Shown here: positions 9,762-19,196 of the stretch, one piece after another | Layout: each line of letters begins with the position of its first letter | How positions within the stretch are numbered: position 1 is the stretch's first letter | The notes under the pieces: generated by a model | Database searches by the model: none | What the model was told of the DNA's origin: nothing | Seen by the model: only the letters and a program-made list of their open reading frames with translations | Source of the DNA: Mycolicibacter heraklionensis | GTDB lineage: Bacteria > Actinomycetota > Actinomycetes > Mycobacteriales > Mycobacteriaceae | Assembly (NCBI RefSeq): GCF_001021505.1 | Contig: NZ_LDPO01000003.1 | Coordinates: 1 to 64,000 of the forward strand | DNA: 64,000 nt | Direction: 5' to 3' | Program-made: the position numbers and the translations under genes

Positions 9762-11534
9762 TCAGAGCCCGAACAGGGCCAGTGGGTCTGTTGCGAACAT
9801 GGCGCCTGCGTCATCGAGGCCGGTAAAGGCGTCGCCCGGGTCGAGTGGGTTCGCGGCGGAGAACATGTCGAACCACGAGCTCAGATCGACATTGCCGAAC
9901 GGCGTCACCAGGGTGTCGGTGACGGTGCCGTCGTCGCCGGGCGTGGCGATGTAGATGTTCTGCCAACCGCCGCCGAAGTTCAGGACGTCGTAGACCGTTC
10001 CTGCCGCGGGCAGCAGCGAGGCGTCCACGCCGTCGGCAGCGGCGACGCTCGCCACGGTGAACTCGGTGTTGGCCATCCCCAACAAGTTCGACACATTCAC
10101 GCCGGTGGTGATGCTCCCGAGGTCGGTGGGGCTTGACCCGGAGTCGTCGTAGACAGTGAAGACCTGCGGGGCGAAGTCGATCGGTGTACCTCCACCGATG
10201 CCGACCGAGGCACCGCCGAGGGCCAGCAGCGGCCCGACACCGAACAGCGCGGGCACGATGTTGAAACCCTCTTCGGAGCCGGTCAAGCCGAGAGTCGGGT
10301 CGAAGACGTACCCGCCGAGACTGAAGGCGTCATTGCCGAGGCTGCTGTCGCCGACCTGCAGCCCGGTGAACGCGTCACCCGGGTCGAGCGGATTGGCGGC
10401 ATTGATGCCGCCGAACAGCGAGTCCAGGTTCATGTTGCCGAACGGCGTGACCAAGGTGTCGTGGACGGTGCCGGGGGTGACGGTGCCGTCGACGGTGACG
10501 TCCGGTGTCGCCGTGTAGACATTCACCCATCCGCCGCCGAGGTTGAAGGCGTCGTAGACCGATCCCAGTACCGGTAGCTGCGAGTCCTCCACGCCGTCGG
10601 CCGGGGTGACACCTTGGATGATCAACTGTGTGTTGGTCATGCCCAGCAGGTTCGCCACGTCCACCGCGGTCTTGACGCTGCCGAGCTCGCTGCCGCCGCT
10701 TCCGTAGACGTCGAAGTCCTGCGGCGCGAAGGCTTGTGGCTGGGTTCCGGGATACCCCAGGCTGAACACCAGTTGGCCGCCGCCGAGGTTCAACAGCGGT
10801 GGCAAGCCGGCGAGGGAGTCGACCGGGGTGAAGCCCTCGGTCACGGTGCCGTCAGCCCCGGTGCTGAACGGGTTGAACGTGAAGTCGCCGATGGTGAAGG
10901 CGTCGGCTCCGATGCTGCTGTCGCCGGCCTGCAGCGGGGTGAACGCGTCGCCCGGCTGCAGCGGGTTGGCAGCGTTCATGTCGGCGAACAGCGAGCTCAG
11001 GTCGGTGTTGCCGAACGGTGTCACCAGGGTGTCGGTGACGGTGCCGTTCTCGCCCGGGGTGGCGACATAGACGTTGTAGAAGCCATTGCCCAGGTTGAGG
11101 ACGTCGTAGACCGTTCCCTTCACCGGTAGTGCCGAGGCCTCGACGCCGTCCGCGGGCGTGGTGTCGAGGACGGTGAACGCGGTGTTGGACAGGCCCAGCA
11201 GGTTCGCGACGGTCTCGTTGGTGCTGATGCTGCCGAGCGCTTCGGTGCCGTCGTACAGATCGAAGGTCTGCGGGGCGAGGTCCAAGCTGGTGGGTCCAAT
11301 GTTCACCGACCCGCCACCGAGGCCCAACAGCGGCGGAGCCAGGCTGAGCGGACCGACCGGGTCGAAACCTTCGGCGCCCGATGAGGTGATGGGGTCAAAT
11401 ACGGTGCCGTCGATGGTGAAGGCGTTGTCACCGGGCGCAGCGGCGCCCAGCGCGGCCTGCATCAGTGCCGCGGTGACCAACCCGCCGCCGGCGGTGGCCG
11501 CAACGGTAGCCGTCTGAATACGTCGATTTGTCAT
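9762..11534 (-). CDS. Secreted protein made of three tandem ~185-residue repeats, unknown function
   Basis: The N-terminus (TNRRIQTATVAATAGG..., small-residue core to about residue 33) looks like a Sec signal peptide. The mature part has three homologous units starting near residues 37, 220 and 406. Each opens with DxFTIGxxxF, then LPPLLxLGGG, FAPQxFxVYD, LGSIxT, VxNLLGMxNT, AADGVxxSxLP, GTVYDxxNxGGGWxNxYxATP, DTLVTPFGNxxLxSxF, and ends with AANPLxPGDAFTGL. The protein is acidic, rich in G, D and T and poor in Lys, consistent with a beta-rich surface or secreted protein. ATG 11534 is preferred over GTG 11537 because ggaagg lies 6 nt upstream of it. It is a lone gene, convergent with its neighbour. 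No family is recognised. Confidence 0.85.
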   Translation of the reverse strand: MTNRRIQTATVAATAGGGLVTAALMQAALGAAAPGDNAFTIDGTVFDPITSSGAEGFDPVGPLSLAPPLLGLGGGSVNIGPTSLDLAPQTFDLYDGTEALGSISTNETVANLLGLSNTAFTVLDTTPADGVEASALPVKGTVYDVLNLGNGFYNVYVATPGENGTVTDTLVTPFGNTDLSSLFADMNAANPLQPGDAFTPLQAGDSSIGADAFTIGDFTFNPFSTGADGTVTEGFTPVDSLAGLPPLLNLGGGQLVFSLGYPGTQPQAFAPQDFDVYGSGGSELGSVKTAVDVANLLGMTNTQLIIQGVTPADGVEDSQLPVLGSVYDAFNLGGGWVNVYTATPDVTVDGTVTPGTVHDTLVTPFGNMNLDSLFGGINAANPLDPGDAFTGLQVGDSSLGNDAFSLGGYVFDPTLGLTGSEEGFNIVPALFGVGPLLALGGASVGIGGGTPIDFAPQVFTVYDDSGSSPTDLGSITTGVNVSNLLGMANTEFTVASVAAADGVDASLLPAAGTVYDVLNFGGGWQNIYIATPGDDGTVTDTLVTPFGNVDLSSWFDMFSAANPLDPGDAFTGLDDAGAMFATDPLALFGL

Positions 11535-11784
11535 CACAGGCCTTCCAATTCGTTCGGTTGGACTGGCATTTGGTGGGACCCAGAATCAGGTGAGTTACTG
11601 GTGAGTACTTTTTGACGCTACCGCGCGTGTTCTTCGTCACACAAGGTTTCATTTGGCCTAAATATCGGACAAATCCGACGATTTAGGAGACAATGCGGCC
11701 GAATTTCGGGACATGCACCCAGATCCGCGGTAGCAGCCGCCCGCTTGCTTTTCGTGCCAGCGGTGTTCGGAGACTGAACGGCGC

Positions 11785-12627
11785 TTAGGCAGTCAGCAGC
11801 GGAGCGATCCAGGTCAACTCAGCGGGCAGCTGAGAACTCCAGTACGACCCGTCATGTCCGCCAGGCGAGAAACCGCCCGCCGGGGGGTTGGGCAATTGGG
11901 CGATGAAGGCTTGCGTTGCCGAATAGAACGGGTCGTCGTTTCCGCAGTCCACCCGGATCGGAATCGAGGCATGAGCCGGCATCCCGAACACCGAGTTGGC
12001 CGAGAAGTCCGATGCGCCGTCGAACGCACCCGGCGCCGTCGCCCCGGACGACAGCCACAGTGCGGGGCTCACCGCGCAGATCGCCGCGGTCCGGCGCGGG
12101 CCGAGCCGGCCGCCCAGCAGCAGCGCGCCGTAGCCGCCCATCGACCAGCCGATGAATCCCACCCGGGAGGTGTCCAGGCCCTGCTCGGCCAGCAACGGCA
12201 ACAACTCCTCGGTCACCATTGCCCCCGAATCCTCCCCGGATGCGCGGCGGTGCCAGTAGCTCCCACCGCCGTCGACGGCGACCACCGCGAACGGGGGGAG
12301 TCCCGCGCCGACGGCCTCGGCCAGGCCCTGCTCCACGCCACCGGCCATCACGGTCGCGGCGTCACTTCCCTTGCCGTGCAACGCGATCAGCGGACGCAAC
12401 GCGCCGGTCTGGCCGGGTGGCCGGGCGATCGCCCAGTTGGTGGTGATTCCACCGCGCGCCGCCGAGGGGAACGAGCCCGTCGTCATCGTGGGCGCGGCCT
12501 GCAGCGGGGCGGCCTGCGTCGGTGGCGCGTCAAGTAATGAGCTCGCCCCCAGCGCGCCCGCGGTCCCCATCGCGGCCCCGAGGCGCAGTACCGTTCGTCG
12601 GCTCAACTCCGGCATGGCGGCCATCAT
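11785..12627 (-). CDS. Tat-exported alpha/beta-hydrolase esterase (Rv0774c-like)
   Basis: The product has 280 residues. It has a twin-arginine signal (SRRTVLRLGAAMG, residues 9-21) and a hydrophobic stretch ending in TQAA (about residue 40), so it is exported folded. The esterase-D-type hydrolase core has the nucleophile elbow GWSMGG (160-165, Ser162), an acid in CGNDDPF (Asp231 or 232), and His258 in GGHDGSYW. Family members hydrolyse short-chain esters, and some mycobacterial relatives are mycolyl or lipid esterases; the true substrate cannot be read here. Position between purD and the TetR gene matches M. tuberculosis Rv0774c/Rv0775. Internal ATGs at codons 2 and 5 are alternative starts; there is no clear ribosome site. 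Confidence 0.85.
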   Translation of the reverse strand: MMAAMPELSRRTVLRLGAAMGTAGALGASSLLDAPPTQAAPLQAAPTMTTGSFPSAARGGITTNWAIARPPGQTGALRPLIALHGKGSDAATVMAGGVEQGLAEAVGAGLPPFAVVAVDGGGSYWHRRASGEDSGAMVTEELLPLLAEQGLDTSRVGFIGWSMGGYGALLLGGRLGPRRTAAICAVSPALWLSSGATAPGAFDGASDFSANSVFGMPAHASIPIRVDCGNDDPFYSATQAFIAQLPNPPAGGFSPGGHDGSYWSSQLPAELTWIAPLLTA

Positions 12628-12706
12628 GCCAGCGGGGCGGGGTTTGTCCGAAAAGGCGGAAACGCATGATGCGGCGCTACCCGGACTGGCAGCATCTCTA
12701 GGCGTG

Positions 12707-13324
12707 ATGACAGCAGTGACGCCGAAGGGCGAACGACGGCGGTATGCGCTGATCAGCGCCGCCGCCGAGCTGCTGCGTGAGGGCGGTTTCGAAGCGGTGC
12801 GGCATCGCGCCGTGGCGCAGCGGGCCGGTCTGCCGCTGGCGTCGACGACCTATTACTTCTCCTCACTCGAAGACCTCATCGCCCACGCGGTCGAACACAT
12901 CGGGATGTTGGAGGTCGCCCAGTTGCGTGCCCGCATCACCGAGCTGTCCCGGCGCCGGCGCAGCGCCGAGACCACTGCGGACATCCTGGTGGAACTGTTG
13001 GTGGGCGACGAGAGCGGTGAACAGATCACCGAGCAGCTCATCTCCCGCTACGAGCGCTATATCGTGTGCTCCCGCCAGCCGGCGCTGCGCGACATTCAGC
13101 GCCGTATCCTGCATCAACGGTCCGATGCGGTCACCGAGGCCGTCGAACGCTCCGGGCGGATCGCGCGCGTCGAGATGGCATATGCCCTGGTCTGCATGGT
13201 CGACGGCGCGGTGATGGCGGCACTGGTCGATGACCTGCAAGGGCCGCGGGCGGCCGCCCGGGCCGCGGTCATCGACGTCATCGATATGCTCGCTCCACTG
13301 GATCAGCGCGCGGTGTCGGCCTGA
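12707..13324 (+). CDS. TetR-family transcriptional regulator (Rv0775-like)
   Basis: The product has 205 residues. The N-terminal helix-turn-helix spans about residues 30-60 (VRHRAVAQRAGLPLASTTYYF), with the YYxF turn typical of TetR proteins. The C-terminal ligand-binding region is alpha-helical and ends LDQRAVSA. The frame is open far upstream, but the TetR fold begins at MTAVTPKGERR. GTG 12704 is an equally possible start. It is divergent from the exported esterase with only ~79 bp between them, so the esterase and the gene itself are natural targets. The ligand is unknown. Confidence 0.85.
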   Translation: MTAVTPKGERRRYALISAAAELLREGGFEAVRHRAVAQRAGLPLASTTYYFSSLEDLIAHAVEHIGMLEVAQLRARITELSRRRRSAETTADILVELLVGDESGEQITEQLISRYERYIVCSRQPALRDIQRRILHQRSDAVTEAVERSGRIARVEMAYALVCMVDGAVMAALVDDLQGPRAAARAAVIDVIDMLAPLDQRAVSA

Positions 13325-13450
13325 GAAGCACACACGGTATGCTGCCTCGATCCCTTTGTCGCTCCTTAGCTACTGGCGGGTAACAGGGGGAAGAAGACGC
13401 CTGCAAGCGCCTGAAGACGGCGAAGAGACGCGAATGTGGAGAGCTACGTC

Positions 13451-14974
13451 ATGAATATCGGTGTCCTATCCGAGGCGCAGCCCGGTGAGACGCGTGTGTC
13501 GGCGACGCCGACGACGGTCGCTGCACTGACCAAGCTCGGTTACGACGTCGTAGTGGATTCCGGTGCGGGAGACGCATCGTCCTTTTCCGACGCGGCATAC
13601 ACCGAGGCCGGCGCCACCATCGGCGACGCGCGCAGCGCCGACATCGTCTTCGGTGTCAACGCCCCGTCGACCGAACAGCTGGACGGGATGAAGCCGGGCG
13701 CGACGCTGATCAGCCTGCTGGCACCGGCACTGAACCCGGATCGGGTGGAGGATCTGGCCCGCCGGCCCATCACGGCGCTGTCGATGGACGCCGTACCCCG
13801 GATCTCGCGCGCGCAGTCCCTGGACGTGTTGAGCTCGATGGCCAACATCGCCGGCTACCGCGCCGTGGTGGAGGCCGCCCATGCCTTCGGCCGGTTCTTC
13901 ACCGGTCAGGTGACCGCTGCGGGCAAGGTGCCCCCGGCCAAGGTGCTGGTGGTAGGCGCCGGCGTCGCGGGCTTGGCCGCGATCGGCGCGGCCGGCAGCC
14001 TGGGCGCCATCGTGCGGGCTACCGACCCGCGCCCGGAGGTCGCCGACCAGGTCCGCTCGCTCGGCGGCGAGTACCTGTCCATCGAAGACCCCGAGGCCGA
14101 GGTGTCTGCCACCGGCTACGCCAAGGAGATGGGCGACGACTACAAGGCTCGCGAGGCGCAGCTCTACAGCGAGCAGTGCAAAGACGTCGACATCATCATC
14201 ACCACCGCGCTCATCCCCGGTAAGCCCGCGCCGCGGATCATCACCGCCGAGATGGTGGCGTCGATGAAGCCGGGCAGCGTGATCGTGGACATGGCCGCCG
14301 CCAACGGCGGCAACGTCGAGGGCACCGTCAAGGACCAGGCCGTCGTCACCGACAACGGCGTGACGATCATCGGCTACACCGACCTGGCCGGCCGGCTGCC
14401 CGCGCAGGCCTCCCAGCTCTACGGCACCAACCTGGTCAACCTGATGAAGCTGATGACCCCCGGCAAGGACGGCCAGCTGGTGCTGGACTTCGACGACGTG
14501 GTGCAGCGGTCGATGACCGTGGTGCGCGACGGCGAGTCGACGTGGCCCCCGCCCCCGGTGCAGGTCTCGGCCGCTCCGGCCAAGGTCGCCGAAGCCCCGG
14601 TGGTCGCGAAGGCGGCCAAGGAACCGATGTCGGCCGGACGCCGGCTGAGCCTGGTCGTGGGGTGCGCCGCGGTGCTGTTCGCGCTGGTCGCGATGGCGCC
14701 TGCGGCGCTGCAGGTGCACCTGACCGTCTTCGCGTTGGCGATCGTGATCGGCTACTACGTGATCGGCCACGTGCACCACGCGCTGCACACGCCGCTGATG
14801 TCGGTGACCAACGCGATCTCGGGAATCATCGTGGTGGGCGCGCTGCTGCAGATCGGCCACGGCGACCCGGCCATCACGAGTTTGGCCGCCGCGGCGATCC
14901 TGCTGGCCAGCATCAACATCTTCGGTGGTTTTGCGGTGACCCGCCGCATGCTCGCCATGTTCTCCCGCAGCTAG
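13451..14974 (+). CDS. pntA: NAD(P) transhydrogenase alpha subunit, full length
   Basis: This is the membrane-bound proton-translocating transhydrogenase (NADH + NADP+ to NAD+ + NADPH). The product has 507 residues. Residues 1-380 are the NAD(H)-binding domain I, related to alanine dehydrogenase, with Rossmann motif GAGVAG (169-174) and the RPEVADQV segment. After a Pro/Ala linker (~382-405) come about four membrane helices (~408-505). ATG 13451 is chosen over the in-frame GTG 13436 because ggagag lies 7 nt upstream. It is followed by pntB after 35 bp. In M. tuberculosis the alpha subunit is encoded as two genes, pntAa and pntAb, at a distant locus; here it is one ORF placed in the purine region. 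Confidence 0.95.
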   Translation: MNIGVLSEAQPGETRVSATPTTVAALTKLGYDVVVDSGAGDASSFSDAAYTEAGATIGDARSADIVFGVNAPSTEQLDGMKPGATLISLLAPALNPDRVEDLARRPITALSMDAVPRISRAQSLDVLSSMANIAGYRAVVEAAHAFGRFFTGQVTAAGKVPPAKVLVVGAGVAGLAAIGAAGSLGAIVRATDPRPEVADQVRSLGGEYLSIEDPEAEVSATGYAKEMGDDYKAREAQLYSEQCKDVDIIITTALIPGKPAPRIITAEMVASMKPGSVIVDMAAANGGNVEGTVKDQAVVTDNGVTIIGYTDLAGRLPAQASQLYGTNLVNLMKLMTPGKDGQLVLDFDDVVQRSMTVVRDGESTWPPPPVQVSAAPAKVAEAPVVAKAAKEPMSAGRRLSLVVGCAAVLFALVAMAPAALQVHLTVFALAIVIGYYVIGHVHHALHTPLMSVTNAISGIIVVGALLQIGHGDPAITSLAAAAILLASINIFGGFAVTRRMLAMFSRS

Positions 14975-15009
14975 GCGCTGCGCACCCCGACTTGGAGTAG
15001 ACCCCGCTT

Positions 15010-16431
15010 ATGTTTTCAGTTGAGACCGCCGCCTCGGCGGCATACATCGTCGCGGCGCTGCTGTTCATCCTGGCCCTGGCCGGCCTGAGCAAGCACGAGA
15101 CGTCCAAGGCCGGCAACAGCTTCGGCATCCTCGGGATGGCGGTGGCGCTGGCCGCGACGATCACCTTGGCGGTTCATCACGACATCAATCCGACCGGCTT
15201 GGCGTTGCTGATCGGGGCCACCGTGGTGGGTGCGGCAATCGGGTTGTGGCGCGCCAAGGTCGTCGAGATGACCGGCATGCCCGAGCTGATCGCGCTGCTG
15301 CACTCGTTCGTCGGCCTGGCCGCCGTGCTGGTCGGCTGGAACGGCTACCTGCACGTCGAGAACCGTCCGTGCGGTGCTGAGGCCCGCGAACTGGCGGCCT
15401 CGGGACTGTTCGGCATCCACTCGGCCGAGGTGTTCATCGGCGTCTTCATCGGCGCGGTCACCTTCACCGGCTCGATCGTGGCCAACCTCAAGCTCTCGGC
15501 GCGGATGAAGTCCAACCCGCTGATGCTGCCCGGCAAGAACTTCCTCAACATCGGCGCCCTGGTCGCGTTCTTCGCGCTGACGGTGTGGTTCGTGCACGAG
15601 CCGAAGCTGTGGTTGCTGATCGTGGTGACCGTGCTGGCGCTGGCGCTGGGCTGGCACCTGGTGGCCTCCATCGGTGGCGGCGACATGCCGGTGGTGGTCT
15701 CGATGCTCAACAGCTACTCCGGCTGGGCGGCGGCCGCCTCGGGCTTCCTGCTCTCCAACGACCTGCTGATCATCACCGGCGCGCTGGTCGGCTCCTCGGG
15801 TGCCTACCTGTCCTACATCATGTGCAAGGCGATGAACCGCTCGTTCATCTCGGTGATCGCCGGCGGCTTCGGGATCGAGGCCGGCCCGGCCGAGGACAAG
15901 GACTACGGCGAGCACCGCGAGATCACCGCCGAAGGCGTGGCCGAGCTGTTGGGCGGCGCCGACTCGGTGATCATCACCCCCGGCTACGGCATGGCCGTCG
16001 CGCAGGCCCAGTACGGCGTCGCCGAGCTGACCCGCAAGCTGCGGGACCGCGGCGTCAACGTGCGATTCGGCATCCACCCGGTCGCCGGCCGGCTGCCCGG
16101 CCACATGAACGTGCTGCTGGCTGAGGCCAAGGTGCCCTACGACATCGTGCTGGAGATGGACGAGATCAACGACGACTTCGGTGACACATCGGTGGTCCTG
16201 GTGATCGGCGCCAACGACACCGTCAACCCGGCCGCCGCCGAAGACCCGTCCAGCCCGATCGCGGGTATGCCGGTGCTGACCGTGTGGGACGCCGACAACG
16301 TGATCGTCTTCAAGCGCTCCATGGCTTCCGGCTACGCGGGCGTGCAGAACCCGCTGTTCTTCCGGCAGAACTCCGCCATGTTGTTCGGTGACGCCAAGGA
16401 CCGGGTCGAAGACATCCTGCACGCGCTCTAA
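15010..16431 (+). CDS. pntB: NAD(P) transhydrogenase beta subunit
   Basis: The product has 473 residues, the normal length. The N-terminal half is a bundle of membrane helices (e.g. residues 8-25, 36-56, 60-75, 93-115, 140-160, 180-215) forming the proton channel with PntA. The C-terminal soluble domain III binds NADP(H), with [10 protein letters not shown] (about 322-331), the [18 protein letters not shown] segment and the [10 protein letters not shown] loop. It pairs with pntA in one operon. Its last four bases overlap the end of the convergent TetR gene. Confidence 0.96.
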   Translation: MFSVETAASAAYIVAALLFILALAGLSKHETSKAGNSFGILGMAVALAATITLAVHHDINPTGLALLIGATVVGAAIGLWRAKVVEMTGMPELIALLHSFVGLAAVLVGWNGYLHVENRPCGAEARELAASGLFGIHSAEVFIGVFIGAVTFTGSIVANLKLSARMKSNPLMLPGKNFLNIGALVAFFALTVWFVHEPKLWLLIVVTVLALALGWHLVASIGGGDMPVVVSMLNSYSGWAAAASGFLLSNDLLIITGALVGSSGAYLSYIMCKAMNRSFISVIAGGFGIEAGPAEDKDYGEHREITAEGVAELLGGADSVIITPGYGMAVAQAQYGVAELTRKLRDRGVNVRFGIHPVAGRLPGHMNVLLAEAKVPYDIVLEMDEINDDFGDTSVVLVIGANDTVNPAAAEDPSSPIAGMPVLTVWDADNVIVFKRSMASGYAGVQNPLFFRQNSAMLFGDAKDRVEDILHAL

Positions 16432-17114
16432 GGCGCTGCCTCCTCGGCCGTTTGTGGTCGGGCAAAACCCAACCGCTTGGTTTGGCGCGCCGGCTGCGTC
16501 GGTTCGCGATGCAGGCCGTTCAACAAGGCGAACAGCACCGGTTCGATCTCGCTGACCGCTTGGGCGGGGTCGGCGGCGGCGGCGATGATGGGCCCGGTCT
16601 TGCTGAGCAGGGCGTAGAGCAACTCGGCGGTCACGCCAACAGGCACCGCCACGATCTCGCCGGCCTCGATCAGCTCACCGAGCACGCCGCGCAGCAATGG
16701 CAGGGCCAGTTCCTCATCGACGGTCTGCTTGCGGTCCCAGCCCAGGGCACTCGCCGATTCCCGCAGCAGGACCCGTGCGTCGTGATTGTGGACGTAACAG
16801 CGCAGCACTGCGCTGATTGCCAACAGCGCCTGTTCCCACGGGCTGGCGTCGCCGGGCATGGACTCCAGGGCGCCGGGTAGCACGGCCTGCATGACGTCGG
16901 CCTGGCTGGCCCGGAAGACCTCGGCGAAGATCGCCTGTTTGTCCCGAAAGTGGTGGTAGACCGCGCCCTTGCTGGAGTGCGATGCCTGCGCGATTTCGTC
17001 GACCGAGGTCGCTTCGAAGCCCTTGGCGACGAAAAGTGTCCGGGCGGCGTCGAGCACCGCGGTCCGCGTGAGCTCAGCATGCATGTCCCGCCGGGTTGGC
17101 CTCCCGTTACCCAT
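16428..17114 (-). CDS. TetR-family regulator convergent to pntB
   Basis: The product has about 228 residues. The HTH spans roughly residues 28-58 ([22 protein letters not shown]), with the KGAVYHHF recognition turn typical of TetR. The C-terminal part is helical, with a basic tail. An in-frame GTG at 17132 would add six residues, but it falls inside a perfect inverted repeat (17130-17148) that looks like the protein's own operator, so ATG 17114 is preferred. The 3' end overlaps pntB by 4 bp. A TetR gene (Rv0158) also follows pntB in M. tuberculosis, suggesting the pnt-tetR block moved as a unit. Confidence 0.85.
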   Translation of the reverse strand: MGNGRPTRRDMHAELTRTAVLDAARTLFVAKGFEATSVDEIAQASHSSKGAVYHHFRDKQAIFAEVFRASQADVMQAVLPGALESMPGDASPWEQALLAISAVLRCYVHNHDARVLLRESASALGWDRKQTVDEELALPLLRGVLGELIEAGEIVAVPVGVTAELLYALLSKTGPIIAAAADPAQAVSEIEPVLFALLNGLHREPTQPARQTKRLGFARPQTAEEAAP

Positions 17115-17129
17115 TGGCAAAAGCGTACT

Positions 17130-17148
17130 CACAGACCGACAGTCTGTG
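17130..17148. promoter_or_regulatory. Candidate TetR operator (inverted repeat)
   Basis: Perfect 7-bp arms cacagac / gtctgtg are separated by 5 nt (cgaca), just upstream of the TetR ATG and ahead of the divergent unknown gene. Size and position fit a TetR-dimer site controlling both. Confidence 0.6.
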
Positions 17149-17192
17149 GCAGACTACGGGCCTGTCCATTCTTCTCGACATGTGGAGTCGTC

Positions 17193-17747
17193 ATGTTGAC
17201 GGTTGGCGGCGCCAACTGGGGTAATGCACCGTTGGTGCATCACGAGTGGCCGCCGGCAGCGCGGATAGCGGTCGAGGTTTTCCTTGAGTTCATGCGCCAG
17301 AACCGGGTGCGCCCCTACGACATCGCCGCCCGGTGCCGGATCCGATCGCTCACCCGACACGTGCCCGTTGGGCCGCGGCGAGAGATAGTGCACTCCTTCG
17401 ATCTGACGCCGCCCTTCTGGCCGCTCACCATCGACCCAGACGACGCCAGGGTGACCGGCTATGGGATTGACCGCACCGGAGCGTGTATTCGCTACGCCCA
17501 GAACCCGTACCCGCTCGCCAATCGGGCTGACGAGGAGACGGTGCTGCGCGTGCAATTCGCGCCGGGATGCCACAACCTGATGCGTCGGGCCACCCGAACC
17601 AATCCCGCCTTCATCTGCGAACCGCTGCCTTCGTGGCATGCCGTCCAGATCATCACCGAATACCTCATCGATGCCGCGATATCGCTGTCGGAAGGCCGCG
17701 GCCCCGTCGCTGCCCGAACCACGGCACCGTCGCACACAACCCGCTGA
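17193..17747 (+). CDS. Hypothetical protein
   Basis: The product has 184 residues. ATG 17193 has ggag 6 nt upstream; the open frame extends further left, but that part lies antisense to the TetR gene. There is no signal peptide or membrane helix. The sequence is rich in Arg and Pro with segments such as MLTVGGANWGN, HEWPPAARIAVEVFLEFMRQNRVRPYDIAARCR and YAQNPYPLANRADEE. It is divergent from the TetR gene across the inverted repeat, so it may be that regulator's target. I do not recognise the family; coding potential is supported only by frame, ribosome site and context. Confidence 0.6.
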   Translation: MLTVGGANWGNAPLVHHEWPPAARIAVEVFLEFMRQNRVRPYDIAARCRIRSLTRHVPVGPRREIVHSFDLTPPFWPLTIDPDDARVTGYGIDRTGACIRYAQNPYPLANRADEETVLRVQFAPGCHNLMRRATRTNPAFICEPLPSWHAVQIITEYLIDAAISLSEGRGPVAARTTAPSHTTR

Positions 17748-17758
17748 CGGAGCGACCG

Positions 17759-17764
17759 TAAGCT
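17759..17764 (+). promoter_or_regulatory. -10 box of purB (leaderless type)
   Basis: TAAGCT ends 8 nt before the purB GTG; no ribosome site is seen. Confidence 0.5.
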
Positions 17765-17772
17765 AGCTGCTC

Positions 17773-19191
17773 GTGAGCATCCCCAATGTGCTGGCCACCC
17801 GTTACGCCAGCACCGCGATGACAGACATCTGGTCGCCGCAGGCCAAGATCGTCGCCGAACGCCGACTGTGGCTGGCCGTGCTGCGCGCCCAATCCGAGCT
17901 TGGCGTGCCGGTCCCCGCACAGGCGATCGCCGACTATGAGGCCGTCCTCGACGAAGTGGACCTGGCGTCGATCGCCGCCCGCGAGCGGGTGACCCGCCAC
18001 GACGTCAAGGCCCGCATCGAGGAGTTCAATGCGCTGGCCGGTCACGAGCACATCCACAAGGGCATGACCAGCCGGGACCTGACGGAAAACGTTGAGCAGC
18101 TGCAGATCCGCCAGTCGTTGCAATTGGTCCACGACCACGGGGTCGCGGTCGCGGCGCGCCTGGTCAACCACGCGGTGGCCTATCGCGACCTGGTGATGGC
18201 CGGGCGCAGCCACAACGTCGCCGCGCAGGCCACCACGCTGGGTAAGCGATTCGCCTCGGCTGCCGAGGAAACCCTGCTCGCGCTGCGGCGGGTGCGCGAG
18301 CTGATCGACCGCTACCCGCTGCGGGGCATCAAGGGTCCGATGGGCACCGCGCAGGACATGCTGGACCTGTTCGACGGTGACACCGCCAAGCTGAGCGAGC
18401 TGGAACGCCGGGTCGCGGAATTCCTGGGGTTCTCCGCGGTGCTGACCAGTGTCGGACAGGTGTACCCCCGTTCGCTGGACCACGACGTGGTCTCCGCGCT
18501 GGTGCAACTGGGCGCCGGTCCTTCCTCGCTGGCCCACACGATCCGGCTGATGGCCGGCCACGAACTGGTCACCGAGGGCTTCGCGCCCGGCCAGGTGGGC
18601 TCGTCGGCGATGCCGCACAAGATGAACACCCGCAGCTGCGAGCGAGTCAACGGCCTGCAGGTGGTGTTGCGCGGCTACGCCTCGATGGCCGCTGAACTGG
18701 CCGGCGCGCAGTGGAACGAGGGCGACGTCTTCTGCTCGGTGGTGCGGCGCGTCGCGCTGCCCGACGCCTTCTTCGCCGTGGACGGGCAGACCGAAACCTT
18801 CTTGACCGTGCTCGATGAATTCGGGGCCTATCCGGCGGTGATCACCCGCGAACTGGACCGTTACCTGCCCTTCCTGGCCACCACCAAGGTGCTGATCGCC
18901 GCGGTGCGTGCCGGGGTGGGCCGGGAAGCCGCCCACGAGGTGATCAAGGAACACGCGGTGGCCGTCGCGCTGGCGATGCGCGAGCGGGGAGCCGAGCCCG
19001 ACCTGCTGGACAGGCTGGCCGCCGACGAACGGCTGCCGCTGGACCGGGCTGCGCTGGACGCGGCCGTGGCTGACCGCCAGGCATTCACCGGCGCGGCCGC
19101 CGACCAGGTCGACCGAGTGGCGGCCGAGGTGGCCGAACTCGTCGAGCGGTATCCGGCCGGGGCTGCCTACATCCCGGGCGCGATCCTGTAG
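17773..19191 (+). CDS. purB: Adenylosuccinate lyase
   Basis: It acts twice in purine synthesis, cleaving SAICAR to AICAR plus fumarate and adenylosuccinate to AMP plus fumarate. The product has 472 residues, the family length. The fumarase/aspartase-superfamily signature SSAMPHKMN is at residues 277-285, and the [17 protein letters not shown] segment (about 91-107) carries a catalytic His. The start is GTG with a -10 box 8 nt upstream and no ribosome site. It is followed after 5 bp by the CYP126-like gene, as in M. tuberculosis Rv0777-Rv0778, so the two are probably co-transcribed. Confidence 0.97.
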   Translation: MSIPNVLATRYASTAMTDIWSPQAKIVAERRLWLAVLRAQSELGVPVPAQAIADYEAVLDEVDLASIAARERVTRHDVKARIEEFNALAGHEHIHKGMTSRDLTENVEQLQIRQSLQLVHDHGVAVAARLVNHAVAYRDLVMAGRSHNVAAQATTLGKRFASAAEETLLALRRVRELIDRYPLRGIKGPMGTAQDMLDLFDGDTAKLSELERRVAEFLGFSAVLTSVGQVYPRSLDHDVVSALVQLGAGPSSLAHTIRLMAGHELVTEGFAPGQVGSSAMPHKMNTRSCERVNGLQVVLRGYASMAAELAGAQWNEGDVFCSVVRRVALPDAFFAVDGQTETFLTVLDEFGAYPAVITRELDRYLPFLATTKVLIAAVRAGVGREAAHEVIKEHAVAVALAMRERGAEPDLLDRLAADERLPLDRAALDAAVADRQAFTGAAADQVDRVAAEVAELVERYPAGAAYIPGAIL

Positions 19192-19196
19192 CCGTC

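Noticed and set aside
12371..12706. N-terminal extension of the TetR gene
   Set aside because: It lies antisense to the esterase gene, and the TetR domain starts at 12707.
13466..14860. Long His-rich antisense ORF in pntA, and similar ones in pntB and purL
   Set aside because: They are frame shadows of GC-rich coding DNA with no recognisable product.
16950..17192. N-terminal extension of the unknown gene
   Set aside because: It runs antisense to the TetR coding region and through its operator; ATG 17193 has a ribosome site.
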